A DNA stretch of 64,000 bases, taken from contig JAPDRN010000074.1 in assembly GCA_030247855.1 (NCBI GenBank), positions 62,001 through 126,000 on the forward strand, in the 5' to 3' direction. The notes beneath the pieces were generated by a model. It saw only the letters and a program-made list of their open reading frames with translations. It searched no databases and was not told where the DNA came from. A program made the translations under genes and the position numbers. The DNA comes from Knufia peltigerae. Taxonomy: Eukaryota > Ascomycota > Eurotiomycetes > Chaetothyriales > Trichomeriaceae. Shown in pieces: positions 56,887 to 64,000 of the stretch (the first letter of the stretch is position 1; each line of letters begins with the position of its first letter).

Positions 56887-57959
56887 TCAGTTGTAGTTGA
56901 CCACAATGACCTTCTCCTCTCCGTCTGATGAGGGGTCATCGCAACCGTCCTCGTCACACCTCAACATCATCTCCTCCGCATCCAAGTGTCCATCGCCATT
57001 TCGATCATGCCACGCGAATTTCTGAAGAATACCTTGCCCCCTGGGGGTCCTGGCTTGAAGGCGCGAGAGACCAAAGAACCCCATATACTGGTCCTTCGAG
57101 ACGACCTGCTTTCCCTTGAGGGTAAGTCCCCCACTCAGGGTGTGGAACATGTCCATGAGCTCTTCGTCTATCGTAGCGTTCTGAGCAGTCACCGATCTTG
57201 GCTTCCTGACGCTCGCCAAGGTGGTCGGGGCCGGGGGTTCTGTGGTCAAGACACCACCATCTCCGCTACGCGGCATGATGGTCACCTTCACATCAACCCC
57301 CGCGGTGACGATTATTACTTTTGGGGCTGTGGTGAACGTTGGCTCTGGTTCTGGCTCTGGCTCTGGCTCTGGCGTTGGCTCTGGCTCCTTCCAGTCTTCC
57401 CAGGTGTGTGGAACCTCTGGCTCCGGCTCTGGCTCCGGCTCTGGCTCTGGCAGTGTTGTCGGCTCTAATGTTGGTGTCGGCGTCGGCGTCGGGGTTGGGG
57501 TCAACGTTGACGTTGACGTGACCGTTAGGATACCGCCAGTTAGCTTGGACGTTGGCACCAACGTTGTGAATGGATAACGCCATGTCGTGATATGCTTATC
57601 CCGGCACGTCCATGTAACGTTCGGCGGTGCGCTAACCGTACTCAACCAACTCATTGTTGGCTTCCTGATCCAAATTTCCTCGGTGATGACCTTGACTGTC
57701 ATGAGAATTCAATACGTTAGAGAATAGAACAGCATTGGATGGGGGGGAACATTCAAACATAATGAGATGAGCAGGACTAACCTCCTGGACATCCGCAGCA
57801 GAAACCATTGCATCTCGCGTATCCGCAGCACGGTGTGGCACCGGAAGTATCACCACAGATGAAGTCCAGGCCGGGGAGGCAGCACTTTGCTTCAACGGGA
57901 CGAATGTTGAGGTTGAAGCAGAAGAGAACAAGCATGATCAGCAAATAAAGTTTATGCAT
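56887..57959 (-). CDS. Secreted Cys-rich, Pro-repeat, EF-hand protein
   Basis: Two exons, 57959-57782 and 57695-56887; 328 residues. A signal peptide (hydrophobic LYLLIMLVLFCF, cut near VEA|KCC) is followed by a compact Cys-rich module of about 35 residues (KCCLPGLDFICGD, then CCGYARCNGFCCGC). After it come a Trp/Thr-rich part, TP repeats, EP repeats, a Thr/Ser-rich spacer and a C-terminal calcium-binding loop DRNGDGHLDAEE with helices either side; a poorer second loop (DEDGCDDPSSDGEE) follows. The splice (GTTAGT..CAG, 86-bp intron, branch CTAAC) keeps frame and joins the Cys module to VKVITEEIW. The extended repeats would suit a cell-wall or extracellular linker. I know no family with this order; calcium binding is likely, function unknown. 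Confidence 0.78.
57341..57500. repeat. Coding minisatellite (TP and EP repeats)
   Basis: Hexanucleotide GGCTCT/GGCTCC repeats (57341-57386 and about 57416-57451) and GGCGTC/GGTGTC repeats (about 57473-57500) encode EP and TP runs of the EF-hand protein on the minus strand. On the plus strand they give a Gly-Ser frame that is only a shadow. Confidence 0.85.
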
Positions 57960-58916
57960 GATGGGTAGAGAGCTTATTCGGATGTGCCTGTCTGGCTTCG
58001 TATGTGTGGGCAAGTGGGAGGGGTGTGAATGGAAGGAAAGTGGAAGGGGATGTGAACGAAAGAGAAGAATCGGTCGCTTGAACAAGCTGTCTGACTTCGT
58101 ACTCTAACACGAATGGAAGAGAATGTGAATGCAATGGGATGTTACTGAATCAGATGTGATTAGAATGGGATGTAAATGGAGCGAGATGATGGAAGACGAC
58201 GACCGAAGAAAATTTGAACGAAGGAGGGTGGTCAGTCGCTTTATATAAATCTTCGTGTGAAAAGGCAACAGCGGTGAATTAGGTCTGGATGGATCTAAAA
58301 GTTAGAGGATGGCAGCAGCCTGAACGAAAAGCGAAAGGCTATCAAAGGCACAGTTGGAGTTGAGGGTTGGGACTGAAATTGTAATACCTTATAAAATGCT
58401 TGAACCGATGGTCAACGATAACTGTGGGTATATTATGTCTTTTTAAAAGATGGTTGATGAGGGCCTTACTAGGTAACTGAGCAAGTGCGCAACTCAGTGA
58501 CTATCTGGAACTGAGACACTGGTCTTGTGCTGGAGTCGACAGACTTTGGTATGTTAGTTTTGACTTCGGCGTGTATATGGATTCTTGTGGATACGGTCGG
58601 GTCCAGGGTCCTCTCTGCACAAGGCATGAATGTGATGAGTGGGAGTTGTAAATCTAGGAGTAGACTTCTGCATGCATGCGACGAAATTTTCAAGATATTG
58701 TTCTCCAGTTCTGTGCGTGACTTCTCAGAAAGTCAAGAATCTTGGTGAATATTGACTTCGTTCAACCTGAAGACTGAAATGGTAGACTTGTGGATCGTCA
58801 CTAGGCTGCTTCAAGAGTAAATCTTCATGCCCCCGGGAGACGAAGTAATTGCCCATGAGGAGTGGAGCTTGCGCTACTGACTCTGGAATAATATTTCAAC
58901 TGTAATGTTGAAATTT
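57960..58916. other. Intergenic: EF-hand gene promoter and regulator 3' region
   Basis: About 960 bp. G/A-rich DNA near 58020-58230 looks like a pyrimidine-rich leader on the minus strand. No other gene seen. Confidence 0.5.
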
Positions 58917-60910
58917 TCACTCTTCAAGACCAGGCCAAGCATTCATCCAGTCATCTGTCCCAGTCGATTGTTGGTGGTAGGAATAAGCAAAGATATCTTC
59001 CCAGTTGATCTCATTCAGAGTATTGATGTCGAACCCTTCCTGATGTGCTGGAGGCTGTTGCTGGTCCGATATGAGAACTTTGAACTTATCGGCAAGATTG
59101 GTAAACAATTTTAGGACACCGTCAGCGTTTGGCCAATACTCGGACACTGCAGTCGCAATGGGAAAGACCCGTTCGAGATCTCTGACATGATTCAGTGCCA
59201 CTAGTATGGCTCCATCGGTCATAGATCGTTGGGTTTCCTTGGAGAGGTAGATCGCCGCCGCAGTAAGAGCCATTACGCCTGTCGAATAGCACTGGTCGAG
59301 AACTTTGGTGGCGATCATCGTCTCAAAGACAGAAAGAATAGCTCGTGCAGCACCACTGCACAATTCGGCGCAGTTAATGGAACCCAGTGCTAAATCCGGA
59401 CCACTGTTATGCAAGCGGAAAAGATGTAGAACAACACAGTGATAATGAAGTTGCAGCTGTAACGACCAGAAGTCGGTGGTCATAGGGAGTCCTATTGCCC
59501 AATTTGCAAGTCTTGTCTGGAAAGCTTCCAGATCTAGTCGGGAATCCGTTTTGGGGTGACCTGGCGACGTCAATCGCAACATGTCCAGCACGATACAACA
59601 CAGCTCAACGTTCCTTGCACAGTATTGGAGGTGCGGGGCGAGAGTACTCTGAGCGCCCTGGAAATCTTCAAAGTCTCTCGCATCCAGAGGTCCCTGGTCA
59701 AAATCCTCCAGGTGGATCATAGACGGACGACCATGTTCCAGCGCTGACATGACCTCGACCTGGAACAGCGTCCACCATGTACGACGATAGAGGCGTCTAT
59801 CCCTCCATGGCATTCGGTCCGGTGTGTCTGGGTCTGAAAGGATATTACGATGCATGCCTATGCCGTAAGCAGTACGACAGGCTACTCCGGACCAGTAATA
59901 TCCATTCATGCTGACTGTATCTGCATTCTCGAGATGCCATGTGAACAATAGTGCAGCCGCGACGAGATGCTGCCGATCGTTCTCGTGGCGCAAATCAAAG
60001 AGCCACTTTCCCCTTTTAAAGAGGATTGATTTAAACGTGGATCTTGATCTTTTGACTTTGAGATGCTGGGATACGTGAGCGCCGACGAGCAAGATGGCGT
60101 AGAGAAGCAGAAGAGGCGTGTCGTCCTGTTCGTGGTCATACTTGGAGCGAAACTGTTCTTCATTGACAACGGGAAAAATAGGATGGATCTTGCCAAAAAA
60201 GGACTCAATCAATTCGTCTCTCAGCTCTTTGCTGAGTGGTGCGTAAATGTCCTGGGCTCCATCTCGAGCGGCAGACGGAATGTTCATTCGGCTCGTGAGC
60301 TGTGGTGAAGGATGGACCTCAGGATGTGGATATACCAAGAAATGCCTGGAAGATTGGTCCAGGTTGATCAGATGACTCAGGTTGGACACTTTTGTCCCAA
60401 TGTAGGCCAATCTCATTCGATCCGACGTATCGAAAACATCCCATTTTGAAGAGGGCAGACCGTGCTGAAAGAATTGGGAAAGGCTACTCCGAACCAGTCC
60501 TTGAGCAGCCGAGACTTCGCTTTCAATACCTTCTTGAGACGCATTCGCAGACTGGTCTTCATCCCCAGCATGGTGATCGGAGCTCGTGCGACCATGGACG
60601 ACTGTTTCTGCTCCATTGTGGTCGTTGCGGCCAGTAGCGGTCATCATCTTGCGCCGGATTGGACGTTTCCATGCCATTGTGAACCTGACCAAGACAGAGT
60701 CAGTAGGTCCCAACGGTCAATTTGGTGACTGCGTCATGCGTTTGTGCTTTACCTGCATTCGATCGCGGCTCGTTTACAGGAGCTGCATGGCTCTTGATTC
60801 ATCGAAGAACCTCTAACCGAGTCACAACGGATTTTTCGACGTCTGCAGGTGTCACATGAATGCATCTGCTGTCGCCGAGGCGAGCTACTAGATGGTGACG
60901 AGACTGGCAT
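58917..60910 (-). CDS. Zn2Cys6 transcription factor with long inter-cysteine loop
   Basis: Nuclear regulator. Two exons, 60910-60753 and 60684-58917; 641 residues. Exon 1 holds the zinc cluster: CDTCRRRKIRC, a 12-residue loop (DSVRGSSMNQEP), then CSSCKRAAIEC, i.e. C-x2-C-x6-C-x12-C-x2-C-x6-C; the usual loop is 5-9. A basic linker WKRPIRRK follows. The middle domain (about 180-480) has FFGKIHPIFPVVNEEQF, GVACRTAYGIGMHRN and RRTWWTLFQVEVMSALEHGRP, the standard fungal_trans block. The 68-bp intron keeps frame (R|FTMAW). Without exon 1 the long frame would seem to lack a DNA-binding domain. Upstream, divergent SDR at 61976 is a possible target (inference). Confidence 0.9.
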
Positions 60911-61975
60911 ATTCTTCTAGTTCAGGCTGAGATACTGGACGGACATATCAGGACATGAGTGCAAGCGGCTTGATCGATTGTCCCCGACTTGCAATCATTG
61001 AAGCCACGAAAAGCTTCATGTGTCTGACGAAACAGTTCATAAGTTTTGTTGGCGGAGATAGCTGTTATGTTTCTTGTCTGACAAAGTTATACAGTATCGG
61101 GCTGACTCACGTACCATCGCACATGGGAACCTTCATTCTCAGTATCGAGATTGACAGAATTATTGCTGCCTCGTACCTGAAAGGGTCCTGGTGACCATGG
61201 ATACCTGTACAAGTAGGTCCGCTGAAGTCATCCAAGGTCAATCACCTCTACAAACACTTCGCGGTGGTTGTGATCAGCGCCGAAACGTCGAGGATTAAAT
61301 CATATTGTTACTGCATGACATCACTTGGTTTCTCGGTTCATTTCTGCTTCATCGCTCTACATCTTCCGAACAAAGCATTCTGACTATCATCACCAGAGGT
61401 AACGAGGATATCCGACTCTGAACAGCTCCGTCTGTCACCAGGGATGATCTAACAACCTTCTTCGGCCATGGAATGTCCAAGGATGGGTTCACCATTAACC
61501 ATTTTCCTCGCAAGAGCCTCGACATCATGACTCGACTCCATGATCCGCTCAGTCAAGCTGGACTCTTTCACCGCACCAGTCACGCCTCTCGGATTTCATT
61601 TACCACATCATCAACATTTCTCGAAAGGTGGGTGGACGTTTTGTCGTGACGTGAGTGTTTGACACACCAATACCGAGGTGTGCGAAGGCTCGGAGGCAGA
61701 CAAGGAACGTTGCGCCAGTGTCATTACAGGACGCAATGCATGTAGAATGAACACATGGATCTCTGATCATTACAATGATATCTCCTGTACTCGGCGTCGT
61801 GCATTATATCAACGGTCTTTCCCGTCCGTTGTGGTCGACCAGGCTGAACGTTCACACTTGTCGGTACTTATACCAACGTGTATACTTACCCTCGCAATTA
61901 CGACGCCTCGCCATCCTTGAACCATTCAGTACATTCTCAACGAGCACAAGAATCCATTCCTCACGCCCTACAGTC
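60911..61975. other. Intergenic: divergent promoters of regulator and SDR
   Basis: About 1.06 kb between divergent genes. The last 201 bp (61775-61975) are open in frame with the SDR and begin with ATG, so they could be coding in a longer form. No other feature recognised. Confidence 0.5.
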
Positions 61976-63019
61976 ATGGACGCCATCAGGTCCACGATCG
62001 CCGAGAACATGGGTGGCATTGCCCACAAGCTCGCCGACCCCAAGGACCAGTTCGACATCGACAAAGACGTCCCCGACCAGTCGGGCAAAGTTGCCCTGAT
62101 CACCGGCGGCAGCGAGGGGATCGGGTACGCGACGGCCTACACACTCCTCAAAGCCAACATCTCCAAAGTCTTTATCGTGTCCATGTCGGAAGACGTGATC
62201 GATGAGGCAGTCGACAAGGTCAAGACGAACTTGGGTTCGGAATACTCTTCCAAAATCACCTGGATCCAGTGCGACATGTCGGACGTGGTCGCCGTGGCCC
62301 GGCTGGCCAAGCAAATCCGCGACCAGACCGACCGACTTGACGTTCTCTGTCTCAACGCCGCACGGGGGATCATGACGTACCAGCTGACCGACTCGGGCAT
62401 CGACAGGCACATGGCCATCAACCACATCGCCCACGTCGCACTGACCTCGCACCTTTTGCCCTTGCTCAAGCAGACGGCGAGGGGCAAGGACGGCGACAAC
62501 ATCGTGCGGATCCAGATCCAAGCGTCCAACGCCCACCAGGCGGCACCCGAGGACACCAAGTTCGCCTCGCTCGACGAACTCAACACCGACCTCGGCCCTC
62601 AGGCCCAGTACGGCCGGTCCAAACTCGCGGGCATCCTGTATGCGCGGTACCTCGACGCCCACCTGCACAAGGAGAACCCCAACATCCTCGTCAACGCGAC
62701 GCACCCGGGGTTCGTGGAGACCAAAATGTCGGTCGACGACATCCACGAGCCGTACCCCACGGCCGGGTACGCCATGTCGGCAGCCATGAAACCCATCAAG
62801 AAGGACATCTGGATGGGCTGCGTGAGCACGGTGTACGCGGCGACCGCGACGACCAAGTCCGGGGAGTACGTCTGTCCGCCCGCCATCGCCGAGCCGGGCA
62901 CTGAGTTGGCCCAGGACGCGGAGTTGGGCGAGCAGTTGATGAAGCTGACGAGGGAGATTGTGAGGGAAAAGTTTGGCGGTGAGAGTGTCGAAAAGGGGTG
63001 TCCTTTGAAGGATTATTAA
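61976..63019 (+). CDS. Short-chain dehydrogenase/reductase
   Basis: NAD(P)-dependent oxidoreductase of a fungal SDR group, substrate unknown. Single exon, 347 residues from the ATG at 61976 (MDAIRSTIAENMGGIAHKL, as in relatives). Cofactor motif TGGSEGIGY, LNAARGIMTYQLTD in place of NNAG, QASNAHQAAP at the catalytic Ser position and YGRSK (Tyr and Lys); later NATHPGFVETKM. The same frame opens at an ATG at 61775 and would add 67 residues, including an Arg/Ser-rich stretch (TFSTSTRIHSSRPTV) like an organelle presequence. Codon usage is strongly GC-ending, unlike the neighbouring regulator, which also creates a long antisense frame (61961-63361) that is not a gene. Confidence 0.88.
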   Translation: MDAIRSTIAENMGGIAHKLADPKDQFDIDKDVPDQSGKVALITGGSEGIGYATAYTLLKANISKVFIVSMSEDVIDEAVDKVKTNLGSEYSSKITWIQCDMSDVVAVARLAKQIRDQTDRLDVLCLNAARGIMTYQLTDSGIDRHMAINHIAHVALTSHLLPLLKQTARGKDGDNIVRIQIQASNAHQAAPEDTKFASLDELNTDLGPQAQYGRSKLAGILYARYLDAHLHKENPNILVNATHPGFVETKMSVDDIHEPYPTAGYAMSAAMKPIKKDIWMGCVSTVYAATATTKSGEYVCPPAIAEPGTELAQDAELGEQLMKLTREIVREKFGGESVEKGCPLKDY

Positions 63020-63430
63020 GTACCTGGTAACATCTTCCCGACATCGTACGAGAATCAACCTAGGTAGGTAAACTTCTGCTCTTTCTCTCTCTGTAGGTAT
63101 CAAGAGTGCGGAGGAAATGAAGTGAACTTTTTGAATCTGATTAGAATTGCATACTTTGCAGAAAATATCCTTAACCAAATACATGATCGAAGTGGCATTT
63201 TGCACACACACAATGAAGTTCTCTTTCACCTGGCACCATGAATAGGTATTGCCCAAGCTGTCTCGAACACTATCATTGCTATCCTTCACCGTCTTCTCGA
63301 AGCACTCTCTCTGCGACCCCTTTTCCACCCGTACTCCATTGAAACCTCTTCTTTCTTTCACCCTTCACCCACCTACCCACCCAAACAAGCCTCCACCGTC
63401 TCAAAAACCCAACTTCTCGAATTAAATCCC
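63020..63430. other. Intergenic between convergent genes
   Basis: About 410 bp of 3' flanks. Nothing recognised. Confidence 0.5.
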
Positions 63431-63977
63431 TTACTCGAACTTCTTTCTGCCCAGATGCAACCCGACGCCATGGTTGTACACCAAGGTGCCACCGATCTTG
63501 GCCCCGATCATCAACAGTGGCAACAAGACGGCGCTAATGAGCATGTTTGTCTGGTTGGGGATCTTGCCCGGGTTTGGCGCGGCGTCCTTATCCTTCCGGA
63601 GGTACCAGCTGTACAGGTTCGCAACGAAGACGATGTCGTTGAGGATTGCGTGTGTGATCCCAGCCTTGATGCGTGGCACCATGGTGCTCTTTTGTTTGCC
63701 TTGAACGTCCTTCTCCCACGGGCCACCGTTCTTGCTGATCATGCCGATCAGCTGCTTGTTCCCGGACATGATGGCTGGCACGGTGGTGATGAGGCCGGCG
63801 CACAGGAGGAAGTACGACAGACGCGTCATGTCGAGCAGGGTCGCGGCCGAGCCGAAGCGGCTGGTGAGGAACTCGGGCTTAACGTAAACGGCCGTTAAGG
63901 CGTAGAGGATGTCGAGACCCCAGGCGAGCGTGTTGAAGGCGATGGGGAAATGAATGAGGGCTGGATGGGCGGGGTGG
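63431..63977 (-). CDS. DUF2231-like membrane protein, 5' part beyond the window
   Basis: Last exon, 182 codons including stop, of a small integral membrane protein. It opens HPAHPALIHFPIAFNTLAWG, the conserved start of DUF2231 proteins, then LDILYALTAVYV, FLLCAGLITTVPAIMSGNKQ, a loop (ISKNGGPWEKDVQGKQ), ILNDIVFVANLYSWYLRK and MLISAVLLPLLMIGAKIGGT, ending LGRKKFE: about four membrane segments. An in-frame stop just upstream and a TGCGCAG acceptor at about 63978 show that an earlier exon with the start lies outside the window. The open frame from ATG at 63829 is only its 3' part. Function unknown. Confidence 0.78.
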
Positions 63978-64000
63978 CTGCGCAGTCACGACAAAAAAGT

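Noticed and set aside
57221..57577. Plus-strand Gly-Ser repeat frame
   Set aside because: Complement of the EP/TP minisatellite of the EF-hand gene; the spliced minus-strand gene has signal peptide and domains.
61961..63361. 466-codon antisense open frame over the SDR
   Set aside because: It is a mirror of GC-ending codon bias in the sense gene; Val/Gly/Arg-rich and without any motif.
1..64000. tRNA genes
   Set aside because: I looked by eye for B-box-like GGTTCGANNCC with a cloverleaf and found only matches inside coding sequence; a covariance-model scan would be decisive.

Overview
The window is genomic DNA from a filamentous ascomycete (Pezizomycotina). The evidence is many short introns (about 47-110 bp; a few reach 150-260 bp) with GT/AG ends and CTNAC/CTGAT-like branch sites, three Zn2Cys6 transcription factors, a TRI12-like MFS pump, fungal-type BRO1, MDJ1, TVP23 and CCR4 proteins, and genes on both strands. 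The proteins look most like Eurotiomycetes (possibly a black-yeast relative), but this placement is from memory and weak. I see no prokaryotic elements, CRISPR array, rRNA or convincing tRNA. I built exon models by hand; each one keeps frame over every junction, and I give exon coordinates in each entry.

Layout. 1-5.2 kb is housekeeping: the 3' part of the mitochondrial DnaJ chaperone MDJ1 and the endosomal ESCRT adaptor BRO1. 5.2-8.9 kb is gene-poor: degenerate CGA/GAT repeats, a small predicted lipid-anchored protein, a GGA tract and an imperfect tandem duplication. 8.9-31.2 kb is accessory or metabolic: MFS efflux pump, fumarylacetoacetase, metallo-beta-lactamase-fold hydrolase, Zn2Cys6 regulator, secreted GH3 glycosidase, SDR, second Zn2Cys6 regulator, AAAP amino-acid transporter and a 2-hydroxyacid dehydrogenase.

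31.4-50.7 kb is mostly conserved core: an 81-residue LYR-type ETF regulator (LYRM5/ETFRF1-like) hidden in two short exons, the CCR4 deadenylase, a small membrane/coiled-coil protein also hidden by an intron, an SDR, TVP23, D-xylulose kinase, a mitochondrial-type CDF metal transporter, valyl-tRNA synthetase and the CK2 catalytic subunit. 51.9-64 kb is accessory again: an N-carbamoyl-amino-acid-hydrolase-like M20 enzyme, an eight-exon amidase, a secreted Cys-rich/Pro-repeat/EF-hand protein, a third Zn2Cys6 regulator, an SDR and the 3' part of a DUF2231-like membrane protein running off the window.

Working together: the fumarylacetoacetase and MBL-fold genes are divergent across 297 bp, with the MFS pump on one side and a regulator on the other, so they may form a small catabolic or detoxification module (inference). 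The M20 hydrolase and amidase are convergent and both cleave C-N bonds, which suggests nitrogen salvage (inference). The most interesting observations are an Arg-rich, stop-free, ATG-less extension upstream of valyl-tRNA synthetase (possible non-AUG mitochondrial isoform), a GC-AG intron in the MBL gene, the secreted EF-hand protein with its unusual architecture, and two small genes missed by simple ORF calling. An assembly gap (10 N, flanked by suspect G and C runs) sits at 35,561-35,570.
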